From assembly GCA_020630035.1 (NCBI GenBank), contig JAHDCB010000009.1:1-19028 (forward strand): 19,028 bases of DNA, written 5' to 3'. This document shows, piece after piece, positions 8,322 to 14,667 of the stretch. The stretch comes from Gammaproteobacteria bacterium. GTDB lineage: Bacteria > Pseudomonadota > Gammaproteobacteria > Chromatiales > Chromatiaceae. The notes beneath the pieces are model-generated. The model made no database searches. It was given only the letters and a program-made list of their open reading frames with translations, and was not told the origin of the DNA. A program made the translations under genes and the position numbers. How positions within the stretch are numbered: position 1 is the first letter of the stretch; each line of letters opens with the position of its first letter.

Positions 8322-8397
8322 GCTGGCGTAGCTCAGTAGGTAGAGCAGCTGATTTGTAATCAGCAGGTCGCGGGTTCGATTCCTGTCGCCAGCTCCA
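8322..8397 (+). tRNA. tRNA-Thr (anticodon UGU)
   Basis: A complete 76-nt cloverleaf is readable. The acceptor stem GCTGGCG (8322-8328) pairs with CGCCAGC (8387-8393), followed by discriminator T and an encoded CCA (8395-8397). The D-arm is GCTC-AGTAGGTA-GAGC. The anticodon stem GCTGA/TCAGC encloses TTTGTAA, giving anticodon TGT, which reads ACA threonine codons. The T-arm contains GGTTCGATTC. It closely resembles enterobacterial thrU. The gene begins only 11 nt after the oadB stop, and I see no clear promoter in that gap, so it may be transcribed from within oadB or processed from the oad message. Confidence 0.97.
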
Positions 8398-8409
8398 GAC
8401 ATTTCTCTT

Positions 8410-8465
8410 AAGGGTGCCTCTGAAAACGTCACGAGCGTAGCAAAGTCGTTTTCAGAGATACCTTT
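8410..8465 (+). repeat. Long inverted repeat (hairpin) between tRNA-Thr and the ankyrin lipoprotein gene
   Basis: The 19-nt arms at 8410-8428 and 8447-8465 match at 16 of 19 positions, and two of the three differences are G-T wobbles. The cores CTCTGAAAACG and CGTTTTCAGAG pair perfectly. The loop is 18 nt. The right arm ends directly at the ATG of the next gene and contains its likely SD (AGAG at 8454-8457). There is no poly-T tract, so it is not a standard intrinsic terminator. It may be a dispersed extragenic palindrome, a translation-controlling hairpin, or a tRNA 3' processing or termination element. I saw no second copy in the window. Confidence 0.75.
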
Positions 8466-9122
8466 ATGTTGACTTCCCTCAGGCAATACCCTGCGCTGAT
8501 AGCGATGATTCTACTGTCCGGCCTGATCATCGCGTGTGATGCCCAGGATCGCCCTACCGTATCTCTCTATCTGGCGACACAGCGTGGCGATCTGGACCAG
8601 CTTGAGCGTCACCTGCACTGGGATAGTGATATCAACCAGCCTTTTCCGGATGGTCGTTATCCACTCCATGTCGTTGCAGAACAAGGCAAAATCAGTTTAC
8701 TGGAAGCGCTGCTGGATCATCAGGCAGACCTGACTGTTCGCGATAAGTCAGACCTGACACCTGTCGCCGTTGCCATCATGCAGGGTCATATCCATGCAGC
8801 AGAAGTGTTGCTGGATGCTGGTTCCGTGATAGATGCTTCCGTCTTATTGCTATTGGCGGCGCAGCAGGGTTCGCAGGATCGCGATGTCGTACGCTTTTTA
8901 ATACAACAGGGTGCAGACCCGGAAGCGACTGATGTCGCAGGTAATACTCCATTGCTGATCGCGATTCAGCAACATAATCATCGACTGGTAGCTCATTTAC
9001 TGGCACAAGGTGCCAATGTGAATGCGCGCAATGCACAGGGCCAGACTGCTCTGGCACTGGCACAACAGCAACAACTGGAGACGATCCAGCACCGCCTGCG
9101 CCGTTATGGTGCATCTGAATAG
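8466..9122 (+). CDS. Ankyrin-repeat lipoprotein
   Basis: This 218-residue protein starts with a basic and hydrophobic signal segment ending in 'LSGLIIAC', so Cys24 is a likely lipidation site. The mature part is made of about five ankyrin repeats (roughly residues 33-215), with clear 'PLHVVAEQGKISLLEALLDHQADL', 'DLTPVAVAIMQGHIHAAEVLLDAG' and 'NTPLLIAIQQHNHRLVAHLLAQGANVNAR' units, given here as family pattern rather than exact repeats. It is therefore a membrane-anchored periplasmic binding protein; ankyrin arrays mediate protein-protein contacts, and the partner is unknown. The residue after Cys24 is Asp, which in enterobacteria would favour inner-membrane retention. Its SD lies inside the right arm of the hairpin at 8410-8465, so translation may depend on that structure. 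No catalytic domain is present. Confidence 0.85.
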   Translation: MLTSLRQYPALIAMILLSGLIIACDAQDRPTVSLYLATQRGDLDQLERHLHWDSDINQPFPDGRYPLHVVAEQGKISLLEALLDHQADLTVRDKSDLTPVAVAIMQGHIHAAEVLLDAGSVIDASVLLLLAAQQGSQDRDVVRFLIQQGADPEATDVAGNTPLLIAIQQHNHRLVAHLLAQGANVNARNAQGQTALALAQQQQLETIQHRLRRYGASE

Positions 9123-9194
9123 TGAGTATGCCATGCGTGGCTTAGTCGCCGGGCTGAACCGTTGCTTATTTTATCCAGTCATCACTTCAGCGAG

Positions 9195-9491
9195 ATGGCC
9201 GACATGGCAGACCAAACACCAGACTCCCTGACCGTCAGCTATACCGAAGGCGGTATTGAGACTACGAAAGAGTTAGATAAATGTATTTTATCCCGGGGTG
9301 CCTGGACTACCATCCTGTATCGTTATCAGGATTGGGATGCGAAAAACTCGTGTTACGGCAAGGATAAATATACGATTCGACGTTATCAGAAGCGCCACGG
9401 CGAATATCAGCAAAAATCCAAGTTTAATATTTCCAGCCCGGATCAGGCGAAACAGCTCATTGTTGCGTTACAAGCTTGGGTTTCCGAGTAA
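9195..9491 (+). CDS. Small conserved-looking protein of unknown function
   Basis: From the ATG at 9195 the product is 98 residues (95 from the ATG at 9204, which has a GAG nine bases upstream; the true start is one of these). The sequence is soluble, charged and rich in Lys, Tyr and Gln, with no signal peptide, membrane segment or cysteine cluster. The blocks 'ELDKCILSRGAWTTILYRYQDWD' and 'KYTIRRYQKRHGEYQQKSKFNI' look conserved and resemble small uncharacterised proteins of other gammaproteobacteria as I remember them, but I cannot name a family. It follows the ankyrin lipoprotein gene by about 70 bp on the same strand. Codon use is like the surrounding core genes, unlike the AT-rich gene that follows. 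Confidence 0.7.
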   Translation: MADMADQTPDSLTVSYTEGGIETTKELDKCILSRGAWTTILYRYQDWDAKNSCYGKDKYTIRRYQKRHGEYQQKSKFNISSPDQAKQLIVALQAWVSE

Positions 9492-9501
9492 GTTACTTAG
9501 A

Positions 9502-9531
9502 TTTTTTCTAAAGCGCTTTGCTTTATATAAC
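9502..9531 (+). promoter_or_regulatory. Possible promoter of the MscS-family gene
   Basis: TATAAC at 9526-9531 matches the -10 consensus at five of six bases and lies about 20 bp before the MscS start codon. The -35 region (around 9502-9508) is T-rich and a poor match. A perfect palindrome AAAGCGCTTT lies between them at 9510-9519 and might be a protein-binding site. This is a low-confidence call in an AT-rich stretch. Confidence 0.3.
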
Positions 9532-9550
9532 ACTCTGACCACATTTTAAA

Positions 9551-10531
9551 ATGAAAAACTTGCTGCTAAAGCTTTTAAAGCCTAGTGCTTACAAAGTTAA
9601 AATATGGTTGCTTATTTTATGTGCGCTATTTTTTATACTGGGTTTTTTAGACTATTTTAAGCCAATAGAAAAGTTTTTAAGTTCCGAATATTTCTCATTC
9701 AAAATTGGCGCCATTAATTTTTCAATTTACTTATTGCTTAAATATTTTCTTATTATCACCACAGTGTTTTGGGTGGCACGTTTAGTTTCGAGTTTTGGCG
9801 AAAATGGTATTAAGAAATTTAAAAAAATGCGCGCAGGAAATCGGGCGCTATTTATAAAAATTATACAAGTTTTTGTTTACTTTGTTGCTGGCCTTATTCT
9901 GCTAGATATTTTAAGTGTAGACTTGACAGTATTTGCTGTATTTAGTGGTGCTATTGGTATTGGTTTAGGCTTTGGTTTGCAAAAAATTGCTTCTAATTTT
10001 ATCAGTGGCTTAATTCTGTTGTTTGAAAAGTCTATTGAAGATGGTGATATTATAGAGCTGAGTGATGGTGCTATGGGAACAATTAAACAGACTAGTGCTC
10101 GTTATACACTAATTGAAGCATTCGACGGCAAAGAGATAATGGTTCCAAATGAAGCTCTTGTCACTAGTCAAGTAACTAATTGGACTCACACTCATGCTAA
10201 GGGAAGAATCCAGATTGATATTGGCGTTGCTTACCTGTCTGATCTGCGTAAAGTGCGCCAATTGCTTCTAGAAGCTGCGCAAGAACACCCGCGTTGTAGC
10301 TTTGATCCGAAGCCTGGCTGTTTTTTGCACGAGTTCGGTGAAAGCTCGGTAGATTTCTTATTATTATTTTGGGTCGATAATGTGACAGCGGGTCGTTTTG
10401 AGCCTAAAAGCGATGTTTTATTCTCAATATGGCAAAAGTTTCGGGAACATAATATCGAAATACCTTTCCCGCAGCGTGATCTGACTATCAGAAAGCTGGA
10501 GAATAATATTATGCTTAATGAGAGCAGTTAG
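9551..10531 (+). CDS. MscS-family mechanosensitive channel
   Basis: The 326-residue protein has hydrophobic helices at about residues 18-35, 57-79 and 104-130, then the MscS pore helix and hinge: 'GAIGIGLGFGLQKIASNF' (133-150), 'SGLILLFEKSIEDGDIIEL' (152-170) and the beta domain with 'VPNEALVTSQVTNWT'. The C-terminal alpha-beta domain follows. Such channels open under membrane tension to release osmolytes during hypo-osmotic shock. It is slightly longer than E. coli MscS (286) and has an extra N-terminal helix region. The 5' half is strikingly AT-rich: by hand count, 33 of 120 bases are G or C at 9601-9720, against 61 of 120 at 10201-10320. This suggests acquisition or recombination. Its 3' end overlaps the convergent rsmA by 17 bp. 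Confidence 0.92.
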   Translation: MKNLLLKLLKPSAYKVKIWLLILCALFFILGFLDYFKPIEKFLSSEYFSFKIGAINFSIYLLLKYFLIITTVFWVARLVSSFGENGIKKFKKMRAGNRALFIKIIQVFVYFVAGLILLDILSVDLTVFAVFSGAIGIGLGFGLQKIASNFISGLILLFEKSIEDGDIIELSDGAMGTIKQTSARYTLIEAFDGKEIMVPNEALVTSQVTNWTHTHAKGRIQIDIGVAYLSDLRKVRQLLLEAAQEHPRCSFDPKPGCFLHEFGESSVDFLLLFWVDNVTAGRFEPKSDVLFSIWQKFREHNIEIPFPQRDLTIRKLENNIMLNESS

Positions 10532-11294
10532 TTAGATAAGACAAAGTCAGGCGATCATAATCCGCAACACTGAGGTTTTCAGCCCGGGCCTGTGGGTCAA
10601 TCTGTGCCTGTTGCATAGCTTGTGTCGTTAACCAACCCTTCAGGCTGTTGCGTAATGTCTTGCGCCGTTGGCTGAATGCCTGGGTCACCAGCTGACTGAA
10701 TGCCTGCTGGTGTGCCACAGAATGTGACCCCGGCATTGGTGTCAGGCGTACCAAGGATGACATGACTTGCGGTGGGGGATTAAATGCGCCCGGAGCAATA
10801 TCAAACAGGGCCTCAACCTGGCAGACGCTTTGCACCATCACACTCAGGCGGCCATAGGTTTTGTTGCCAGGCTGGGCAGCCATGCGGGCGACAACTTCAT
10901 GTTGCAACATGAAGTGCATATCTTGTATGACTTGATGCTGGCTGAGCAGATGGAAGATCAGAGGGGTGGAGATGTTGTATGGCAGGTTGCCAACCAGGCG
11001 CAGAGGGGAAGGTGCCAGTTGATGATAGGTGATCTGCAGTGCATCGGCATGATGTACCCGCAGTTGGCCCTGGCTGGCGCAGTTCGCTTGCAGGTGAGGA
11101 ATCAGGTCTGTGTCCAGCTCGATCACATCCAGCGTATTGACTGCCTGCAATAGCGGTAGGGTCAGTGCGCCCTGGCCCGGACCGATTTCGATCAAGCGTT
11201 GTTCCGGTAGCGGGCGTATGGCGGCGACAATCTGGTGAATGATTTGTGTGTCGACCAGAAAATGTTGCCCCAGGCGTTTTTTAGGCCGATGCAT
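10515..11294 (-). CDS. rsmA: 16S rRNA dimethyladenosine transferase (A1518/A1519)
   Basis: RsmA (KsgA) dimethylates two adjacent adenines in helix 45 of 16S rRNA during late 30S assembly. From the ATG at 11294 the product is 259 residues, close to the usual 260-275, and begins with the family signature 'RPKKRLGQHFL'. SAM motif I is 'LIEIGPGQGALT' (residues 34-45) and the catalytic motif NLPYN lies at 103-107. The C-terminal half has 'FSQRRKTLRNSL', also typical. The frame is open further upstream, but that part lies inside the PHP-domain gene. The start overlaps the end of that gene by 14 bp, so the two are probably cotranscribed. It ends tail to tail with the MscS gene. In E. coli rsmA sits with pdxA and apaG; here it does not. 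Confidence 0.95.
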   Translation of the reverse strand: MHRPKKRLGQHFLVDTQIIHQIVAAIRPLPEQRLIEIGPGQGALTLPLLQAVNTLDVIELDTDLIPHLQANCASQGQLRVHHADALQITYHQLAPSPLRLVGNLPYNISTPLIFHLLSQHQVIQDMHFMLQHEVVARMAAQPGNKTYGRLSVMVQSVCQVEALFDIAPGAFNPPPQVMSSLVRLTPMPGSHSVAHQQAFSQLVTQAFSQRRKTLRNSLKGWLTTQAMQQAQIDPQARAENLSVADYDRLTLSYLTNCSH

Positions 11295-12144
11295 GGGCTG
11301 TGGTGTTTGCTGTCGGCAGAGACCATTGTCGCCAGATAGGTATGCAGCCTGTGGGGAGTGAGGGTAATGTGCCGAGCGAGCGGTAGGACAGGCCCGGGCC
11401 GTGATAATCTGAGCCAACTGAAGCGAGCAAAGAATATTCATGCGCCAGTCGGGCGAGCATCCGGACTTCTTCAGCCTGATGATTGCCTGCGATCACTTCT
11501 ATGCCAGTGCCACCGACATCGACAAAGGTATCCAGTAATTGGCGCAAACGACGTTGTTTCAGGCGATAACGGGCCGGGTGTGCCAGGACTGCCTGGCCAC
11601 CTGCGGCCTGGATCCAGTGCACCACTTCCGCTAAGGGTGACCAGGTTCCGGCTACATAGCCCGGTTTACCCGGCTTCAGAAACTGCTTAAAGGCCTCCGG
11701 CACGGTTGCCGCATGGCCTGCTGCGACCAGAGCACGGGCAAAATGCGGGCGACCGATTGATTGGCCGAATTGTTGTGCCGTTGTGTACCAGTCGCCAGCC
11801 AGGCCGGCAGCATTCAGTTGTGCGCTGATTCGGTGAGCACGTTCCGTGCGTGCATTGGCTAACCGGGCCAGGCCTTGTTGCAGAGTCGGGTGATCTGTTG
11901 CAATCTGCAGGCCGACGACATGTAGCGTACAATCGCGCCAGGTTGCTGAAATTTCAACGCCCGGAATCAGTGTCAGACCCAATTGATCAGCGGTATGTCG
12001 GGCATTAGTGATGCCCCCTGTCGTATCATGATCAGTCAGTGCGATCACCTGAACACCAGCCTGTACTGCCTGGTGCATCAGTTCCGTTGGCGTCAGAGCA
12101 CCATCTGATGCGGTGGAATGTGTATGCAGGTCAAAATTGAGCAT
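11281..12144 (-). CDS. rnm: PHP-domain phosphoesterase, RNase AM (YciV/TrpH) type
   Basis: The 287-residue protein matches the length of E. coli RNase AM (YciV, 293), a 5'-3' exonuclease reported to trim 5' ends of rRNAs and act on nucleoside 3',5'-bisphosphates. The PHP metal-binding motifs are visible: 'DLHTHSTASDG' (His7, His9, Asp14), 'LTDHDTTGG' (Asp38, His39, Asp40), 'GVEISATW' (Glu64), His75 in 'LHVVGL', 'AVLAHPARY', and 'SVGSDYHGPG' near the C-terminus. The insertion domain between the third and fourth motifs is present. It is upstream of rsmA on the minus strand with a 14-bp overlap, and diverges from pcnB with only 23 bp between start codons. In E. coli yciV lies near trp, so this arrangement differs. 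The upstream SD is poor. Confidence 0.9.
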   Translation of the reverse strand: MLNFDLHTHSTASDGALTPTELMHQAVQAGVQVIALTDHDTTGGITNARHTADQLGLTLIPGVEISATWRDCTLHVVGLQIATDHPTLQQGLARLANARTERAHRISAQLNAAGLAGDWYTTAQQFGQSIGRPHFARALVAAGHAATVPEAFKQFLKPGKPGYVAGTWSPLAEVVHWIQAAGGQAVLAHPARYRLKQRRLRQLLDTFVDVGGTGIEVIAGNHQAEEVRMLARLAHEYSLLASVGSDYHGPGLSYRSLGTLPSLPTGCIPIWRQWSLPTANTTAHASA

Positions 12145-12167
12145 AGGACAACAGGAAGAAACTTATC

Positions 12168-13382
12168 ATTACACCAACGATATATCCGGCGGAAGCCCAT
12201 GGACTGACACCGGAAAAAATTTCGCCAGCAGCACAGGACGTGTTGGGTGTGTTACATCAGGCAGGTTATCAGGCCTATCTGGTCGGTGGCGGGGTGCGTG
12301 ATCTGCTGCTGGGACAGCAACCAAAAGATTTTGATGTCACCACGAATGCGACACCAGAACAGGTGAAGGCATTATTTCGCCGTTGTCGTCTGATCGGGCG
12401 GCGTTTTCGCTTGGCGCATGTCTTGGTGCAACGTGAACAGATTGAAGTGGCTACCTTTCGTTCGGGTGAGGCGGCTGAGCAATCTGAGCAGGGGATGATT
12501 GTACGCGATAACCGTTATGGCACGATAGCGCAGGATGCATTGCGTCGTGACTTTACGCTGAACGCGCTGTACTTTAACAGTATGGATGGCACCTTAACCG
12601 ATTATGTTGGCGGCCTGGAGGATTTGCGCCAAGGGGTTATCCGGTTGATTGGCGATCCTCGTCAGCGCTACATTGAAGACCCGGTACGCTTATTGCGAGC
12701 AGTGCGTTTTGTCACCAAGCTGGGTTGCCAATTGGCCCCGGAAACTGAAGCGCCATTATTTGAGTTGGGGCATTTGCTGGATGCGGTCCCGGCGGCACGC
12801 CTGACAGACGAAGTTCTGAAATTATTTATGAGCGGGAAGGCGGTCGCCACATTTCAGCAGTTGGAACATTACGGCTTGCTGGCCATATTATTCCGCCAGA
12901 CAACGGAGCATCTTGCGCTGGCAGATGACCTGATCACCCGGCCATTGATTGAGCAGGGCCTGCTGAATAGTGATCAGCGGGTGGCGCAAGGCTTGCCGAT
13001 TACACCGGCATTTTTGTTTGCCGTCTTGCTCTGGGCCACAGTGCGGCGGGCAGCACGTCATTTGCAGGCGAATGGTACAGACCCTTATCCGGCACTGCAT
13101 CAAGCGGCAGACAGCGTGCTGGCGCAGCAGAATCAGGTGATCGCCCTGCCGAAACGGTTCAGCGCGATGACACGTGATATCTGGGCGATGCAATTCAGCT
13201 TTCAGACCACCAAAAGCCGTCGTGCAGCGCGTCTGGTACGTCACCCCAAGTTTCGGGCTGCGTATGATTTTATGTTGTTACGCGCTCAGGTTGGTGATGT
13301 GGATGCTGCCATTGCTGACTGGTGGACCCGTTATCAGGCCAGGCACGGCCCGGCACCCAGCCGGGCACGACGCAAACGTTAG
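12168..13382 (+). CDS. pcnB: Poly(A) polymerase I, probable AUU start
   Basis: PcnB adds poly(A) tails to RNA 3' ends and so promotes decay. The nucleotidyltransferase motif is 'YLVGGGVRDLLLG' with catalytic Asp54 and Asp56 in 'PKDFDVTTNATPEQ'; 'RRFRLAHV' and 'ALRRDFTLNALYFN' follow, and the C-terminus is basic (RRKR). PcnB rather than CCA-adding enzyme is indicated by these family blocks. The first GTG is at 12240, but the frame is open back to 12147, and the 24 codons before 12240 encode 'IYPAEAHGLTPEKISP', which aligns with the conserved E. coli segment 'VIPREQHAISRKDISE'. No ATG, GTG or TTG occurs there. ATT at 12168 has AGGAAG at 12153-12158 and gives 404 residues; the adjacent ATC at 12165 is the alternative. 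E. coli pcnB is reported to use AUU. Confidence 0.9.
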   Translation: MTPTIYPAEAHGLTPEKISPAAQDVLGVLHQAGYQAYLVGGGVRDLLLGQQPKDFDVTTNATPEQVKALFRRCRLIGRRFRLAHVLVQREQIEVATFRSGEAAEQSEQGMIVRDNRYGTIAQDALRRDFTLNALYFNSMDGTLTDYVGGLEDLRQGVIRLIGDPRQRYIEDPVRLLRAVRFVTKLGCQLAPETEAPLFELGHLLDAVPAARLTDEVLKLFMSGKAVATFQQLEHYGLLAILFRQTTEHLALADDLITRPLIEQGLLNSDQRVAQGLPITPAFLFAVLLWATVRRAARHLQANGTDPYPALHQAADSVLAQQNQVIALPKRFSAMTRDIWAMQFSFQTTKSRRAARLVRHPKFRAAYDFMLLRAQVGDVDAAIADWWTRYQARHGPAPSRARRKR

Positions 13383-13431
13383 GCATGCAACTCCTGAGCG
13401 GCATCACTGTCGCAGCGAGGTCATGTTTGGT

Positions 13432-13468
13432 ATCCCGGACCGTATCTTTCTGTCCGGGATGTTTTTTT
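13432..13468 (+). terminator. Intrinsic terminator after pcnB
   Basis: A perfect 9-bp stem, ATCCCGGAC (13432-13440) with GTCCGGGAT (13452-13460), encloses an 11-nt loop and is followed by seven T residues at 13462-13468. This is a textbook rho-independent terminator 50 bp after pcnB. It also lies only 12 nt before the SD of the bufferin precursor gene, so it might form part of that gene's leader. Confidence 0.92.
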
Positions 13469-13491
13469 ATTCGTCATTTCAGGAGACTAGG

Positions 13492-13779
13492 ATGATGCGT
13501 CAAACCACGACATCTGTGCTGACAGCAACTATCGCCGGTATTGCTACACTCGGTGCTGTCCAGGCCTTTGCGGTACCAGATAATCCCAAGGCATGGGAAA
13601 AATGTGCCGGCATCGCGCAGGCCGGTAAAAATGATTGTGGTGCACTGGATGGCGCACATGGTTGTGCCGGTCAGGCGCCGCGAGATAATCTGGATACCGA
13701 ATGGGTGTATGTCCCTGCGGGTACCTGCACCAAAATTACCGGCGGTGTGGTCGCTAAAGTAAAACCAGCCAAAGGTTAA
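13492..13779 (+). CDS. bufA: Bufferin-type RiPP precursor (DUF2282, BufA1-like)
   Basis: The 95-residue product has an N-terminal signal peptide (hydrophobic core about 8-24, likely cleavage after the Ala-Phe-Ala at 25-27) and a mature part with four cysteines at 38, 49, 58 and 79. The pattern 'EKCAGIAQAGKNDC', 'HGCAGQ', 'EWVYVPAGTCTKI' is that of DUF2282. These are precursors of bufferins, ribosomally made peptides in which cysteines are converted to thiooxazole-type groups that bind copper, as shown in Caulobacter. Secretion to the periplasm is expected. AGGAG lies six bases before the first of two ATGs (13492, 13495). The frame is open further upstream, but the signal peptide and SD fix the start here. 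It is followed by the DUF692 and DUF2063 genes, which makes the assignment strong. Copper binding itself is inferred from the family. Confidence 0.9.
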   Translation: MMRQTTTSVLTATIAGIATLGAVQAFAVPDNPKAWEKCAGIAQAGKNDCGALDGAHGCAGQAPRDNLDTEWVYVPAGTCTKITGGVVAKVKPAKG

Positions 13780-13792
13780 TTCAAAACTTGTC

Positions 13793-13814
13793 TGCCCTGT
13801 ATTCCTGCAGGGCA
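13793..13814 (+). other. Hairpin between precursor and modification genes of the bufferin cluster
   Basis: TGCCCTG (13793-13799) pairs perfectly with CAGGGCA (13808-13814) around an 8-nt loop. No T tract follows. It sits between bufA and bufB, where a hairpin often protects an abundant precursor message from 3' decay or partly terminates it. The role is inferred. Confidence 0.5.
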
Positions 13815-13828
13815 TCCTGCCTCTGATC

Positions 13829-14665
13829 ATGTCACACTCAGCTCCTTCCCCGATTCGTGGCGTTGGTATCGGCCTGCGCACGCCCCACATTACTCAGCTT
13901 ATCCAGCAGCCGGACTGTGTTCCCTGGCTGGAGCTCCTCAGCGATAACTTTATTCATCAGAGTGGCCTGGATGGGCAACTGCTGGATGCAGTTTGTGAAA
14001 TCTATCCGGTGACACTGCATGGTGTGAACCTGTCGCTTGGTGGTACGGCCCCACTGGACATTGATTATCTGCGTGCATTGCAACAACTGGCGCAGCGTAC
14101 CCGGGCAGTCTGGATTTCTGAGCACGCTTGTTTTTGTCACCAGGGGACAGCACAGAGCCATGATTTGTTGCCACTGCCGTATACCCTGGATACTGCCGCC
14201 CACCTGGCTGGGCGCATTCGCCAAGCCCAGGACATACTGGGGCAGCGCATCCTGATCGAAAATGTGTCTGCTTATCTCACCTATACCCTGAGTGATATGA
14301 GTGAAGGTGAATTTCTGGCTGAAGTGTTGCGCCAGGCGGATTGCGACCTGTTACTGGATGTGAATAACCTGTATGTGAATCAGCGTAACTTAGGCGTGGA
14401 TCCGCAAGCGTTTATCCAGGCAATACCCCGGGAGCAAGTGCGTGAAATCCATCTGGCCGGGTTTGCTGATCAGGGCGATATTCTGATCGATGCGCACAAT
14501 AACCCGGTGGCCGAACCGGTCTGGGCACTCTATCAACAAGTCTTACAACACTTTCCGGAGACACCAACCCTGATTGAGTGGGACAATGATATTCCGTCTT
14601 TGCCGGTACTACTGGATCAGGCGTGCCGGGCGGCTGATCTATGTGCCGCAAGCAGCTGTAATTAA
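13829..14665 (+). CDS. bufB: DUF692 multinuclear iron RiPP-modifying enzyme (BufB, MbnB-like)
   Basis: The 278-residue protein is a DUF692 TIM-barrel of the MbnB family, iron-dependent oxidases that convert peptide cysteines to heterocycles. Family motifs and likely metal ligands are visible: 'GVGIGLRTPH' at the N-terminus, His64 in 'TLHGVNLSLGG', His99 in 'ISEHACF', His111 in 'SHDLLPLPYT', Glu144 in 'LIENVSAYL', Asp177 and Asn180 in 'LLDVNNLYVN', His208 in 'EIHLAGF', Asp221 and His223 in 'IDAHNNPV' and Glu250 and Asp252 in 'IEWDNDIP'. The set is complete, so the enzyme should be active. It lies 49 bp after the precursor gene and two bases before its DUF2063 partner. SD strength before the ATG is poor, which would keep enzyme levels below precursor levels. 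The protein has no signal peptide, so modification is cytoplasmic. Confidence 0.93.
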   Translation: MSHSAPSPIRGVGIGLRTPHITQLIQQPDCVPWLELLSDNFIHQSGLDGQLLDAVCEIYPVTLHGVNLSLGGTAPLDIDYLRALQQLAQRTRAVWISEHACFCHQGTAQSHDLLPLPYTLDTAAHLAGRIRQAQDILGQRILIENVSAYLTYTLSDMSEGEFLAEVLRQADCDLLLDVNNLYVNQRNLGVDPQAFIQAIPREQVREIHLAGFADQGDILIDAHNNPVAEPVWALYQQVLQHFPETPTLIEWDNDIPSLPVLLDQACRAADLCAASSCN

Positions 14666-14667
14666 GT

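Noticed and set aside
8398..8465. The hairpin next to tRNA-Thr as an integration (att) site of a mobile element
   Set aside because: No integrase, no duplicated tRNA 3' end and no island boundary are visible in the window; the following genes look chromosomal.
7389..8486. Long minus-strand open frame (365 codons) opposite oadB and the tRNA
   Set aside because: Its N-terminal 'GDRNRTRDLLITNQLLY' is the well-known false translation of the antisense strand of a tRNA-Thr gene, and the rest mirrors oadB codons. oadB has all its catalytic residues and the tRNA folds perfectly.
11295..11441. Upstream extension of the rsmA frame to 11441
   Set aside because: It overlaps the PHP-domain coding region and does not resemble RsmA; the family signature starts just after the ATG at 11294.
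12240..12242. GTG as the start of pcnB
   Set aside because: It would remove 24 codons upstream that align with conserved PcnB residues; AUU at 12168 explains the open frame better.
13174..13491. Upstream extension of the bufferin precursor frame
   Set aside because: The extension lies within the pcnB 3' end and terminator; the signal peptide and AGGAG place the start at 13492 or 13495.
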